A stretch of DNA of 64,000 nt from Verrucomicrobiota bacterium (GTDB lineage: Bacteria; Verrucomicrobiota; Verrucomicrobiia; Opitutales; Opitutaceae). The position numbers were made by a program, and so were the translations under genes. Positions 8,922-17,824 of the stretch are shown here, piece after piece. Location: the NCBI GenBank assembly GCA_016222805.1, contig JACRQG010000001.1, positions 1 through 64,000 on the forward strand. Reading direction: 5' to 3'. The notes under the pieces were generated by a model. The model made no database searches, was not told where the DNA came from, and saw only the letters and a list, made by a program, of their open reading frames with translations. Each line of letters starts with the position of its first letter. Position 1 is the stretch's first letter.

Positions 8922-10982
8922 ATGAATGGCGTACGTCTCGCGGGTATGTTGGCTGCAACTTTTTGCCTGGCGCAATCGCTGCCTGCCCAAACGGGGCTGC
9001 CCACGCTGTCGCGGCAGATTCCCGCCCAGGTGCTGAACCGGGGACCGGTGCAGATCGACCTGACCTCGCATTTCGGCGCACCGGGCGTCACCGGCCAGAT
9101 CGTGCAATTCAACACCACGCTGGGCCGCGTGAATATCGAGATGCAGGCGACCGAGGCTCCGCGCAACGTGGCAAACTTCCTCAGTTATGTCGCGAAGAAC
9201 GCCTACGACAATACGCTGCTCCATCGAGTGGACAACCTCGGTGCCGCGGTGCCCTCCATTGTCCAGGGTGGCGGCTATCCGGCCGTCTCGCTGCCGCCCG
9301 CGCCGGCACCGATCGAGCGCAGTGCACCGGTCCCGCTCGAATACCGACTCCCGCTCACGCGCGGCACCCTGGCCGCCGCCCATAATCCCAACGAACCCAA
9401 CGGAGCGACGAGCGAATGGTTCTTCAACACCGTCGACAACTCCACCGCACTCGGGCCCAACATCGACGGCGGTTACACGGTCTTCGGACGCGTGCTCGGC
9501 ACGGGGATGAGCGTCATTGATGCCATCGCGCAGACGCCCACGGCCAGTGTGCAGGGCACCGTCTTTTCCAAGCTGCCGGTCCGCAATGTCACTTCGACCC
9601 AGACCCAGCTCACACCCGCCAATTACCTCATCGTCAGCACCGCGCGGGTCATCCCGGTGTTTCCGCCCAGCGTCGGCGATCCCACGGCCCTGCTCTCCTT
9701 TGTCGTCACTCCTCCAGCCACCTCCGGAATCATCACTGCCACCGTGACCGGCTCGACCCTCACGTTGACGCCCCTGGCGGTCGGCACCGTGTCCGTGACA
9801 GTCCGCGCGGCCGATGCCAACGGCAACACCTCCCTGCCGACCACCTTCACGGTCACGGTTCCGCCCGAGTCGTTGCTGGCTCCGGTCTTCACTTCGCATC
9901 CGTCGTCGCAGACTGTTTCGCAGGGTTCCACGGTGGTGCTCAGCGCCACGGCCATCGGTGGCGCCACCGACCTGTTTCCCCTCACCTACCAGTGGCTGCG
10001 CAACGGTGAGCCTGTCGCATCCCCGTCCAGCCCGTACCTGGTGCTGCGTTCCGTCTCCGCCCGCGACGCCGGCGTCTATGCGTGCCGGGCCAACAACGCC
10101 CTCGGTGGTTCCCTGAGCACGACCGCCACCCTCAATGTGGTCGCCTCCGCGCCCTACGAAGTGGGTCGACTGGTCAACCTAGCCATCCGAACGGCCGCCG
10201 GTTCACTGGATGAAACGCTGATTGTGGGCTTCGCCGTGGGTGACAACCGCAGCACCGGTACGAAACCGCTTCTCATCCGCGGCGTCGGCCCGTCGCTCGC
10301 CCAGTTTGGCGTGCGCGACGCCCTGCCCGACCCGGTCCTCCAACTTTACCGGGGCAGCGGTCTCGTCGCCGAGAACGACAACTGGCGTGGCGACGCCCAA
10401 GTCGCCGCCCGCTCCGTTCAAGTGGGCGCCTTCGCCTTCTCCGGCCCGGCCGCACTCGATGCCGCCGTCGCCGTCTCGTCCACGGTGGGTTCCTACACCG
10501 TGCAGTTGAAGGATCGAGGCGAAGGTTCCGGCACAGTCCTCGCCGAGGTCTACGATGCCACTCCCGGGATTGAAATCGGCGAACGCACCCCGCGTCTGGT
10601 CAACCTGTCCGCCCGCGCCAAGCTTGCCGCGGACGACAGCCTGCTCGTCGCCGGCTTCGTCATCGGTGGCACGACACCCGCCACGGTGCTCATCCGCGCG
10701 GTCGGACCGAGCCTGGCGGCCTTCGGGGTCGCCGAGCCGGTCGCCGATCCCAAGCTGCAGCTCTACCGCGGCACCGCCCAGCTCACCGAGGTCGACAACT
10801 GGGAAGGAGAAGCCCAGCTGGCGAGCCTGGCCGGCGCCATCGGAGCCTTTGCCCTGCCGGCGACGGGCAGCAAGGATGCCGCCCTCCTGGTCACCCTGCC
10901 GCCCGGCACGTACACGGCGCAGGTCAGCGATGTCACTCGCGCCGGCGGCATCGCTCTCATCGAGGTCTACGAGATCCGTTGA
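8922..10982 (+). CDS. secreted cyclophilin-type peptidyl-prolyl isomerase with Ig-like domain and two C-terminal repeats
   Basis: A 686-residue exported protein. The signal peptide covers residues 1-22 (cleavage near SLPAQ). A cyclophilin domain (about 50-245) contains APRNVANFL, LLHRVDN, IVQGGGY and TVFGRVLGTG. The Arg and Gln of the active site are kept, while the Phe normally before QGG is lost, so activity may be weak. A linker domain (250-320) follows, then an Ig-like domain (323-410, YQWLRNG and DAGVYACRANN). Two homologous repeats of about 130 residues (414-545 and 553-686) close the protein, each with RLVNL, GVGPSL or AVGPSL, DNW and EVYD/EVYE. These repeats recur at the ends of secreted proteins in this group and may serve surface display. 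No partner genes are adjacent. Confidence 0.85.
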   Translation: MNGVRLAGMLAATFCLAQSLPAQTGLPTLSRQIPAQVLNRGPVQIDLTSHFGAPGVTGQIVQFNTTLGRVNIEMQATEAPRNVANFLSYVAKNAYDNTLLHRVDNLGAAVPSIVQGGGYPAVSLPPAPAPIERSAPVPLEYRLPLTRGTLAAAHNPNEPNGATSEWFFNTVDNSTALGPNIDGGYTVFGRVLGTGMSVIDAIAQTPTASVQGTVFSKLPVRNVTSTQTQLTPANYLIVSTARVIPVFPPSVGDPTALLSFVVTPPATSGIITATVTGSTLTLTPLAVGTVSVTVRAADANGNTSLPTTFTVTVPPESLLAPVFTSHPSSQTVSQGSTVVLSATAIGGATDLFPLTYQWLRNGEPVASPSSPYLVLRSVSARDAGVYACRANNALGGSLSTTATLNVVASAPYEVGRLVNLAIRTAAGSLDETLIVGFAVGDNRSTGTKPLLIRGVGPSLAQFGVRDALPDPVLQLYRGSGLVAENDNWRGDAQVAARSVQVGAFAFSGPAALDAAVAVSSTVGSYTVQLKDRGEGSGTVLAEVYDATPGIEIGERTPRLVNLSARAKLAADDSLLVAGFVIGGTTPATVLIRAVGPSLAAFGVAEPVADPKLQLYRGTAQLTEVDNWEGEAQLASLAGAIGAFALPATGSKDAALLVTLPPGTYTAQVSDVTRAGGIALIEVYEIR

Positions 10983-11204
10983 CGCCCTGCCGGAGCGACC
11001 CGAATCGCCGCCCCGGTCGCATCCGCACCAGGGGCTTTCGACGTTTCGCACTCATCGGCGCGAACGCAGGGCGGAGGTGCCCACCGTCTCTCTGCAAACC
11101 ATTCCGGCCCCGGCCCGCACGGACAAGCCCCCCGGCACACTCGCACATTCTGCCCTTTGTTCTCGCCTGCCCTCGCCCGGCGACATCCCCTTCCCTCGGC
11201 CGCC

Positions 11205-12806
11205 ATGTCCTCCGCCCCTGAAGCGAAGATCCGTGTCCTCTACGCCGAGGACGATCCGCAGGTGGCGGATCTGGTTTCCCACTATTTCCAGCACTTCGGC
11301 TCCGACATGACTCTCGAAGTCGTCGACTGCGGCCGCCGCTGCCTCCAGGCGATGGCCGAATCCCGCTACGACATCCTCATGCTGGACCTGATGATGCCGG
11401 ACCTCGACGGGCTGCAGGTCTTGGGCGAGCTGACGTCGCGACGGGACCCGACACCGGTGATCATGGTCAGCGGCCACGGCCAGCATGAACTCGCCGTGCG
11501 GGCGCTCCGGGCCGGGGCGGTCGACTGCATCGACAAGATCTCCCCCGATTTCCGCCGCATCCCGGATATCGTCCGCCGGGTCTGCGAGCAGCACCGGCGT
11601 CGCCAACCGATCCCCGCCCCGCCTCCTCCTGCGGCCGGCCACCGGGTCCTGTTTGTCGACCCGGAGCTTCTCGAACGCCAACGCACGCTCCAGTTCTTTT
11701 CCCGCGGGGCACCGCGCCTGCACGTCACCGCCATCGAGGAGCTTCCTCCGGCGAAGCTCACGGAAGCGAACCTCGACTTCGATGCGGTGGTGCTCGGCCC
11801 CAACCTGCCGACCACCCCAATGCTCGACACCCTGCGCCACCTGCGCGCCTGCGACGAGCTGCTGCCCGTGGTGGTGCTGTCGGCCTTTGACAACGTCGAG
11901 ACCACCATCGCCGCCTTCAAACTCGGCGCCCACGATGTCCTGATGTGGAACCCGGGGGCCCTGCACGAACTGGTCTTCACGCTGAACAACGCCCTGAAGC
12001 GCGCCGATACCGAACGGCTCAACGCCCGGCTTTCCGGCGAACTTGCCTCCCTCAACGAGTCCCTCACGCAGCAGGTCGCCGCGCGGACCCGCGAGCTCGA
12101 GCAGGAGGTGATCGTGCGCCGGGACGCGGAGCGCCGTGCGGAGGAACAGGCCGCCCGGCTCCAGGCCCTTTCCAACCGGTTGCTGCGCGTCCAGGAGGAC
12201 GAGCGCCGCGCGCTCGCGCAGGAGCTGCACGACGAGATCGGACAACTCCTCACCGGGCTGCGTTTCCAGCTCGAGGCGGCGCGGGCCGAGGCGCCCAGCA
12301 AGCCGCTGGGCGACGCCCTTGAGATCACCGCCGCACTCCTTCGAAGTGTGCGTGCCCTGACTCTGCAGTTGCGCCCGCGACTGCTCGATGATCTGGGACT
12401 TGGCCCGGCCCTCGAATGGCAGACCAAGCTGTTTCAGGATCAGACCGGGATCGCGGTGGAACTGGAGCTGGATCTCCCGCCGAAGCGCCTCACGCCGGAA
12501 CTGGAAACCACGGTCTTCCGCATGGTGCAGGAAGCCCTGACCAACGTTGCCCGCCATTCCGGAGCTCGCGCGGCCGCGGTCACCGTGATGAGTGACGAAC
12601 GTGCGCTGCAGGTCGAGGTGGCGGACCGCGGCCGCGGTTTCGACGCCAGCCTGGCCATGCGCAAACACGACTCCCTCGGCCTGCCCGGCCTGGCGGAGCG
12701 CGTGCGTCTCGCGGGTGGACACTTCGAGCTCTTTTCCCAAGCTGGCAACGGCACCCGCCTGCACGCCGAGTTTCCGCTCGTTCCCGCCGAATCCCCCGCA
12801 CCATGA
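11205..12806 (+). CDS. cytoplasmic NarL-type hybrid histidine kinase with receiver and pseudo-receiver
   Basis: A 533-residue soluble sensor kinase. Residues 8-128 form a receiver (AEDDPQ, LMLDLMMPDLDG). Residues about 145-265 repeat a receiver-like fold (RVLFVDPELLE), but the phospho-acceptor site reads VVLGPNL with Gly in place of Asp, so it should not be phosphorylated. A coiled coil (270-325) leads to a HisKA_3 dimerisation domain with ELHDEIGQLLTGLRFQ and a C-terminal HATPase (VQEALTNVARHSGA, DRGRGFD, LGLPGLAERV). No membrane segment is present, so it is probably driven by another kinase or partner. The ATGA overlap with the downstream regulator gene indicates a translationally coupled pair. 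Confidence 0.9.
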   Translation: MSSAPEAKIRVLYAEDDPQVADLVSHYFQHFGSDMTLEVVDCGRRCLQAMAESRYDILMLDLMMPDLDGLQVLGELTSRRDPTPVIMVSGHGQHELAVRALRAGAVDCIDKISPDFRRIPDIVRRVCEQHRRRQPIPAPPPPAAGHRVLFVDPELLERQRTLQFFSRGAPRLHVTAIEELPPAKLTEANLDFDAVVLGPNLPTTPMLDTLRHLRACDELLPVVVLSAFDNVETTIAAFKLGAHDVLMWNPGALHELVFTLNNALKRADTERLNARLSGELASLNESLTQQVAARTRELEQEVIVRRDAERRAEEQAARLQALSNRLLRVQEDERRALAQELHDEIGQLLTGLRFQLEAARAEAPSKPLGDALEITAALLRSVRALTLQLRPRLLDDLGLGPALEWQTKLFQDQTGIAVELELDLPPKRLTPELETTVFRMVQEALTNVARHSGARAAAVTVMSDERALQVEVADRGRGFDASLAMRKHDSLGLPGLAERVRLAGGHFELFSQAGNGTRLHAEFPLVPAESPAP

Positions 12807-13444
12807 CCACCGCCATCATCGCCGACGACCATGAGATCGTCCGTCGCGGCCTGCGCGGCATCCTGGAGAGCGAAGGTTCGTGCCAGGTGGTTGCCGAGGC
12901 CGCGGACGGCCTCACCGCCGCGCAATTGGTGGAGAAGCACAAGCCCGGAATCCTCATCCTGGATCTCAACATGCCGAGACTCCACGGCATCGAGGTCCTG
13001 CGCCAGTCGCGCGCGAGCAGTCCGAACACGCGGGTCATCGTCCTTTCGATGCACAGCGACGAACCCTACGTCATCGAAGCCCTGCGCGCCGGCGCCATGG
13101 CCTACGTCCTCAAGGGCTCGGAGTCGGAGGAGATCGTCAACGCCTTGCGGGAGGTCCGGGCCGGCCGCCGGTTCCTGAGCGCGACCCTCTCCGAATGGGC
13201 CATCAACGCCCTGGTGACTAAGCCGGTCGACACGGCCGACCCGCTCAATTCGCTGACCCAGCGCGAGCGCATGGTGCTCCAGCTTGCCGCGGAGGGGCAG
13301 AGTAACAACGAGATCGCCGAGAAGCTCTTCATCAGCCCGCGCACCGCCGAGACCCATCGCGCCAATCTCATGCGCAAGCTCGCCATCCAGAGCCAGACGG
13401 ATCTGGTGCGGTTCGCGATCCGCAAGGGGCTGATCCAGCCCTGA
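12803..13444 (+). CDS. NarL/FixJ family response regulator
   Basis: A 213-residue DNA-binding regulator, cognate to the preceding kinase. The receiver domain has DD at residues 8-9, the phospho-acceptor D54 (ILILDLNMP) and the Lys in YVLKG. The C-terminal LuxR-type helix-turn-helix begins LTQREREMV-like at about residue 150 (LTQRERMVLQLAAEGQSNNEIA) and ends with ISPRTAETHRANLMRKL. It starts at ATG 12803, overlapping the kinase stop by four bases. It ends 18 bp before a convergent anti-sigma gene. Confidence 0.93.
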   Translation: MTTAIIADDHEIVRRGLRGILESEGSCQVVAEAADGLTAAQLVEKHKPGILILDLNMPRLHGIEVLRQSRASSPNTRVIVLSMHSDEPYVIEALRAGAMAYVLKGSESEEIVNALREVRAGRRFLSATLSEWAINALVTKPVDTADPLNSLTQRERMVLQLAAEGQSNNEIAEKLFISPRTAETHRANLMRKLAIQSQTDLVRFAIRKGLIQP

Positions 13445-13462
13445 GCCAGCGGCGCCTGCCGC

Positions 13463-14218
13463 CTACTTGACAAAGCGGAACGCCGCCGTTTCCGCTGTCG
13501 CCTCCACCGGGGCCCGGCCACCCAGCGGACGACCTTCCGGCCGCAACGACGGCGGGGCGGTGTCAAAGCGCAGCATCTCCACCCGGGTCCTTTCCTGCAT
13601 CGAGACAATCTGCAGGTTGCCAATCCAGGAAAACTGATCCCCGTCGGAAGTGCCGACGGCAGTTTCTGCCAGCGTGGCACCGCCCAGGGAACCGGAAAGC
13701 ACGAGCGGCGCGGCCACGAGGGAAACCTTAACCCCGCCGGCCTGCCCACCGGTCGCACCGGCGAACGACTCCCGGGGCGCGAGCGCCAGGGCGGCCGGTC
13801 GCACTTCTGCCGCGGGCCGGAAATCGTCGCGCGTTGTCGCCGGAGTCCCCGCCCCTCCGGTTGCCGCCAAGGTCGCCGGCCCTTCCGCCGTGGGTTGGGC
13901 ATACCAGAAGACCAGGGTTACCGCCGCCGCCATCGCCGCGACCGCGCCGCCCAGCCAGACTGTTCGACCGGGCCGCCGTTGGGCGCCCGACTCGGACCAG
14001 GCCACCACCTTCGATCTCTCCGATACCTCCGCGCCCGACCCACCCGCAAACTCGGCGGCCAAGACACCACACGCCTTCTGCATCTGGCAGTACTCGCGAT
14101 AGAGGGCCCGGCGCGCCGGGTTGGCCTGCACCTCCTGCTCCAGCCGCGCGGCGTCCGCCGGGGAGATCTCGTGATCGAGATAGAGGTTTAGCAATTCGAG
14201 AAACTCCGCGTCTTTCAT
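13463..14218 (-). CDS. putative membrane-anchored anti-sigma factor
   Basis: A 251-residue protein encoded directly after the ECF sigma factor with an ATGA overlap, the standard sigma/anti-sigma layout. The N-terminal part (1-60) is helical with LELLNLYLDHEISPADAARLEQE and a CQMQKAC motif, like the cytosolic sigma-binding domain of anti-sigma factors. The His and Cys positions resemble, but do not exactly match, the zinc-binding HxxxCxxC motif. One transmembrane helix lies at about 85-105 (VWLGGAVAAMAAAVTLVFW). The periplasmic part (about 145 residues, Ala/Thr-rich) is unrecognised and would be the sensor. The assignment rests on gene order and topology. Confidence 0.7.
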   Translation of the reverse strand: MKDAEFLELLNLYLDHEISPADAARLEQEVQANPARRALYREYCQMQKACGVLAAEFAGGSGAEVSERSKVVAWSESGAQRRPGRTVWLGGAVAAMAAAVTLVFWYAQPTAEGPATLAATGGAGTPATTRDDFRPAAEVRPAALALAPRESFAGATGGQAGGVKVSLVAAPLVLSGSLGGATLAETAVGTSDGDQFSWIGNLQIVSMQERTRVEMLRFDTAPPSLRPEGRPLGGRAPVEATAETAAFRFVK

Positions 14219-14817
14219 TTGAAATCTTCCCCCAGCTTCGACCGCAGGCTTTCGCGAGCCCGGGCGATGCGGCTCTTCACGGTGCCCACGGAGATGCCAA
14301 GGATGGCCGAGATTTCTTCGTAGGACAGGTTCTTGACGTTCCGCAACACGAGAATCTCCCGGTGCTTGTTCGAGAGTTTCTCCATGCCCCGCGCGATCCG
14401 GTTCACAAACTCCTCGTTCACGGTGATGTCGTCCGGAGACTCGATCTCTGCGGGAATCACATCGGCCAGGGTCAGGTCGTTGTCGGCACTCACTGGGGCA
14501 TCGAAGGAAATCGAGCGGTCCCGCTTCCGGCGCCACCAGTACCAGTACCGGTTCCGGGCCAGGTTGGTCGCGATCTGGTACAGCCAGGTCGAGAACGCCG
14601 CATCGCCCCGGAAGTTGGCGAGTCCCCGGTGCGCCCGGATGAAGGCATCCTGCGTCACCTCCTCGGCATCCTGCGGGTTGCGCAACAACTGGTGCACCAT
14701 CGAGTAGATTCGATCCCAATACCGGGTGACCATCTCGTCAAAGGCGGATTGGTCTCCTCCCTTGAACCGGTCGACCAGCAGGCGATCGAGGGCAACTTCT
14801 TGGGCTTTGGCGGACAT
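14215..14817 (-). CDS. ECF (RpoE-like) RNA polymerase sigma factor
   Basis: A 200-residue extracytoplasmic-function sigma factor. Region 2 is clear (FDEMVTRYWDRIYSMV, DAEEVTQDAFIRAH, FSTWLYQIATNLARN). Region 4 carries a helix-turn-helix (LSYEEISAILGISVGTVKSRI). A variable linker in between includes an RYWYWWRRKRDR stretch. ATG 14817 was chosen because GAGG lies about eight bases upstream and a promoter-like element lies just before it; an in-frame GTG at 14862 would add 15 residues. The downstream anti-sigma gene overlaps by four bases. The pair probably responds to envelope stress, by analogy only. Confidence 0.9.
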   Translation of the reverse strand: MSAKAQEVALDRLLVDRFKGGDQSAFDEMVTRYWDRIYSMVHQLLRNPQDAEEVTQDAFIRAHRGLANFRGDAAFSTWLYQIATNLARNRYWYWWRRKRDRSISFDAPVSADNDLTLADVIPAEIESPDDITVNEEFVNRIARGMEKLSNKHREILVLRNVKNLSYEEISAILGISVGTVKSRIARARESLRSKLGEDFK

Positions 14818-14831
14818 ACGTTCCGCCTCGC

Positions 14832-14859
14832 TCTGATGGGTGTATTGTTGAATTGTTCC
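14832..14859 (-). promoter_or_regulatory. candidate ECF-type autoregulatory promoter
   Basis: On the minus strand GGAACAA (14859-14853) is followed by 16 bases and TCAGA (14836-14832). This fits the sigma-E consensus GGAACTT-N16-TCnnA closely. It sits immediately upstream of ATG 14817, giving a leader of about ten bases that still holds the GAGG ribosome site. ECF sigma genes commonly activate themselves from such sites. The match is by eye. Confidence 0.4.
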
Positions 14860-14990
14860 CACGATTTTCGCCCGGCCCGCGAGTTAGCGGAGGCTCGTCT
14901 CCAGGGTCAATCGCCGCGACCGTCGCCGGGGGCGAAATTTCTTGCAAACCCGTAACCCGGAAACCCATTTTCCACCTCCTTCTGGGCTTC

Positions 14991-15065
14991 GGGTCGATAG
15001 CTCAACGGTAGAGCAGCGTCCTTTTAAGTCGTTGGTTCTGGGTTCGAATCCCAGTCGACCCACCA
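14991..15065 (+). tRNA. tRNA-Lys (anticodon TTT), CCA encoded
   Basis: A full cloverleaf can be drawn. Acceptor stem GGGTCGA pairs with TCGACCC, D arm GCTC/GAGC, anticodon loop CTTTTAA (anticodon TTT), T arm CTGGG-TTCGAAT-CCCAG, discriminator A and an encoded CCA at 15063-15065. The anticodon stem GCGTC/GTCGT contains one U-U mismatch and one G-U pair. The gene is 25 bp upstream of a response regulator on the same strand. Confidence 0.95.
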
Positions 15066-15090
15066 GCTATCTCCCCGAAATCGCCACGCC

Positions 15091-15714
15091 ATGAAACGAC
15101 TCGTCCTCATCGAAGATCAGACCGCGATTCGCGAGATGCTGGCGGAAATCCTTCGACTCGATGCCAACTACCAACTGGTCGGGGAGGCGGGCGACGGGCA
15201 GGCAGCCGTCCAACTCTGCCTCGAGGTCACCCCGGACATCTGCATCCTGGACGCCAAGCTTCCAGGACTTAACGGCGTGGATATCCTGCGCCGGATCGCC
15301 AAAAAGCTGCCGAACATGCGGGTGCTGGTGTTTTCCGGCCACGAGAACCCGGTGCTGGTCCGCGAAATGCTCGAGGCGGGAGCGCACGGCTTCGTGGAGA
15401 AGACCGCCGGTCTCTTCGAATTCAATGGCGGCACCTACTTCGGGCCCGCGGTCGCCGCCCTGCTGCGCAACGTGGTGGCCAACCCCGCGACCAGCAACGC
15501 CCCGGATTTCCTGACCGACCGCGAGCGGGAGATCCTCCAACTGGTGGCCGAGTCCCACAGCACCAAGGAAATCGCCGCCAAGCTCGGCATCAGCGTCAAG
15601 ACGGTCGACAACCACCGCACCAACCTGATGCGCAAACTGAACCTGCACGACGTCGCGAGCCTCACCCGCTACGCCTTGGAAGTGGGCCTGATCGAGCCGA
15701 AGAAGACGATCTGA
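15091..15714 (+). CDS. orphan NarL/FixJ family response regulator
   Basis: A 207-residue regulator with a receiver domain (IEDQ at residues 7-10, phospho-acceptor D54 in [10 protein letters not shown]) and a C-terminal LuxR helix-turn-helix ([32 protein letters not shown]). No kinase gene is adjacent. The receiver has only one acidic residue pair (E8 D9). It begins 25 bp after tRNA-Lys and may be co-transcribed with it. Confidence 0.92.
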   Translation: MKRLVLIEDQTAIREMLAEILRLDANYQLVGEAGDGQAAVQLCLEVTPDICILDAKLPGLNGVDILRRIAKKLPNMRVLVFSGHENPVLVREMLEAGAHGFVEKTAGLFEFNGGTYFGPAVAALLRNVVANPATSNAPDFLTDREREILQLVAESHSTKEIAAKLGISVKTVDNHRTNLMRKLNLHDVASLTRYALEVGLIEPKKTI

Positions 15715-15790
15715 CCCCGGCGCTAAAAGCCTTGCCGCCCCCGGGCGCGATGCCCCATAGCTTCGGTCACATTCCGGCCACTTTCCACTC

Positions 15791-16372
15791 ATGAAACTTC
15801 CGCTGCCAACCCTCGCCCTTCTTGCCGCTGGCGCCGCCCTCCTGTTCGCGGGCTGCACCAAGAAACCCGACCGCCCCCACCCGGGTTCGACGGTCCTCGG
15901 CCCGCAGGGCGACGGTCGCAGCACCACCCCGATGGATGTGAACCTGGGGCAGAACACCACCGGGCTCGTGGAGCGGGGATCCGACTTCGATCCCAACGGT
16001 CACAACCGCACCGCCCTGCAGGCACAGGCGGTGCTCTTCGATTTCGACAAGTCGGACATCAAGGCCTCCGAGCGGGAAAAGCTGAAGGTGGCGAAGGAGT
16101 ACCTGGACAAGAACCCGACGCACCGCCTCCTCCTGGAAGGCCACTGCGACTGGCGCGGCACCGCCGAGTACAACCTCGGCTTGGGCGACCGCCGGGCCAA
16201 CGCGACCCGCAAGTACCTGCAGAGCCTCGGCGTCCCCGCCGATCGGCTGGAGACCCTCTCCAAGGGCAGCCTCGAGGCGGCCAAGAATGCCGACGAGGCC
16301 ACCATGGCGAAGGATCGCCGGGTCGATCTCGTGGTGGTGAACCCCGCGGCCGCGGCCCCCAAGGCCATGTAG
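15791..16372 (+). CDS. pal: OmpA-family peptidoglycan-associated lipoprotein (Pal-like)
   Basis: A 193-residue outer-membrane lipoprotein. The signal peptide ends in the lipobox LFAGC, giving a lipidated Cys near residue 22. After a Pro/Gly linker the OmpA-like peptidoglycan-binding domain spans about 75-185, with VLFDFDKSDIKASE, LLLEGHCDWRGTAEYN and GDRRANATRKYL. Pal-type proteins tie the outer membrane to peptidoglycan and work with TolB and the TolQRA motor. An ExbB/ExbD/TonB-like motor operon lies elsewhere in the window, and no tolB gene is present here. A strong terminator follows. Confidence 0.88.
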   Translation: MKLPLPTLALLAAGAALLFAGCTKKPDRPHPGSTVLGPQGDGRSTTPMDVNLGQNTTGLVERGSDFDPNGHNRTALQAQAVLFDFDKSDIKASEREKLKVAKEYLDKNPTHRLLLEGHCDWRGTAEYNLGLGDRRANATRKYLQSLGVPADRLETLSKGSLEAAKNADEATMAKDRRVDLVVVNPAAAAPKAM

Positions 16373-16411
16373 CACCGGGCGGTATCGCGAAACAAACTAC
16401 AAAGTGCTTCC

Positions 16412-16443
16412 GGCGGCGGGCTGCGGCCCGCCGCCTTCTTTTT
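16412..16443 (+). terminator. rho-independent terminator after the Pal-like gene
   Basis: A 10-bp GC-rich stem GGCGGCGGGC / GCCCGCCGCC with a TGCG loop is followed by TTCTTTTT. It lies 39 bp after the lipoprotein stop and ends at the convergent peptidase gene. There is no T-tract for the minus strand, so it serves the plus-strand transcript. Confidence 0.9.
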
Positions 16444-16444
16444 G

Positions 16445-17824
16445 TCAGCGTCGCACCGCCGCCAGCTCCGTGAGAATCCGCTCCGTGGTCGCGATCCCCT
16501 TGCGCATCACGTCGAGATTGAAGCTCTCGTTGGGCGCGTGGAGGTTGTCCTCCGGCAGGAACAGGCCGAACATCACGGAGTCCAGTCCGGTCACGCGCTT
16601 GATTTCGGCGATGATGGGCACGCTGCCCCCCTCGCGGAGGTAGAGAGGCGGGCGCCCCCAGATTTCCCGGACCGCCGTTTCCGTGGCCTGAAAGGCACGG
16701 GCCAGAATCGGCGACTGGTCGCGCGGGGTGTTGCTGCGCCCCGGTGGAACCACGACATAGGGGTCGCCCTTGTGCTGGTCGACGAACTCGAGCTTGATGC
16801 CCGGCGGCGTCCGCGCGCGGATCGCGTCGATGACCAGTTGCTTGATCCGATCCGGCTCCTGGTTCGGCACGAGCCGACAGCTGATCTTCGCAAACGCCCG
16901 GCTCGGGATCACCGTCTTGGTCCCCTCCCCCTGGTAGCCGCCGCCGATGCCGTTGAACTCGAGCGTCGGCTGGAACCGGGCCGACTCGAAGGGGGAAAAC
17001 CCTGGCGTGGGATGAAAGGTGTCGATGCCCAGGAATTCCGCGTAGGCCTTTTCGTCGGCGCCGAGCTTGCGCAGTTCCTCCCGCTCCCAGGGATGCACGT
17101 CGCGCACGTCGTCGTAGAACCCCGGCACGTTGACCGCACCATCCGGCCGGTGCAGCGTCGCCAGCACTTCGGCCAGGGCCTGGATCGGGTTGCGAAAAAC
17201 CCCGCCGTGCAAGCCGGAGTGCAGGTCCCCCTTGGCGCCGATCATGTGGACATCGAAGAGGGTCAGGCCCCGCAGCCCGCAGGTCAGCACGACCTGGTTT
17301 TCGTTCGGCAGCGCCGTGTCGGACAGGAAGACAAAATCCGCCTCCCGCAGGCGGTCCGCGTACGCCTCGAGAAAACCCGGGAAGCTGGGGCTGCCCATTT
17401 CCTCTTCACCTTCGATCAGGAACGTCAGGCGCAGCGGGAGGCGCGGATTGGCCTCGAGCACCCGCGCGACCGCCGCGATGTTGGTCATCAGCGGGCCCTT
17501 GTTGTCCGCCGCTCCGCGGCCGTAGATTCGGTTGCCGATGATGGTCGGCTCGAAGGCGGGGGTCTTCCAGGCCGCGAGCGGGTCGGCCGGCTGCACGTCG
17601 TAGTGACCGTAGATCACCAGGTGCGGCCACGCCGGATCGCCGCCGCGCTGCGCCAGAATGATCGGGTGCAGCTTGGTCCGCACAACCTCGACGGTGAAAC
17701 CGAGCGAGGACAGCAGCCCCGCGACGAACTCCTGGGCGCCCTTCATGCCCGCGCCCTGCCTGGAATCGGTCGAGATGCTCGGATGCCGGATGAACTCCTT
17801 CAGTTTTTCAACGGGATCAAACAT
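16445..17824 (-). CDS. M20 family metallopeptidase (dipeptidase/carboxypeptidase type)
   Basis: A 459-residue cytosolic zinc peptidase. Metal-binding motifs are in place: YGHYDVQP, GRGAADNKGP, IEGEEEMGSP and the later His in REGGSVPII / NLHAPNESF. The lid (dimerisation) domain is inserted around residues 200-370. The sequence is closest to the CNDP/DapE-like dipeptidase branch that cleaves peptides with various C-termini; the substrate cannot be told. ATG 17824 (MFDPVEKLKEFI) matches the usual family start; ATG 17842 six codons upstream is possible. It is downstream of purH on the same strand with a 97-bp gap. Confidence 0.9.
   Translation of the reverse strand: MFDPVEKLKEFIRHPSISTDSRQGAGMKGAQEFVAGLLSSLGFTVEVVRTKLHPIILAQRGGDPAWPHLVIYGHYDVQPADPLAAWKTPAFEPTIIGNRIYGRGAADNKGPLMTNIAAVARVLEANPRLPLRLTFLIEGEEEMGSPSFPGFLEAYADRLREADFVFLSDTALPNENQVVLTCGLRGLTLFDVHMIGAKGDLHSGLHGGVFRNPIQALAEVLATLHRPDGAVNVPGFYDDVRDVHPWEREELRKLGADEKAYAEFLGIDTFHPTPGFSPFESARFQPTLEFNGIGGGYQGEGTKTVIPSRAFAKISCRLVPNQEPDRIKQLVIDAIRARTPPGIKLEFVDQHKGDPYVVVPPGRSNTPRDQSPILARAFQATETAVREIWGRPPLYLREGGSVPIIAEIKRVTGLDSVMFGLFLPEDNLHAPNESFNLDVMRKGIATTERILTELAAVRR

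Noticed and set aside
13460-13470. TTGACA-like string
   Set aside because: It lies at the 3' end of the anti-sigma gene with no -10 partner and no gene to drive.
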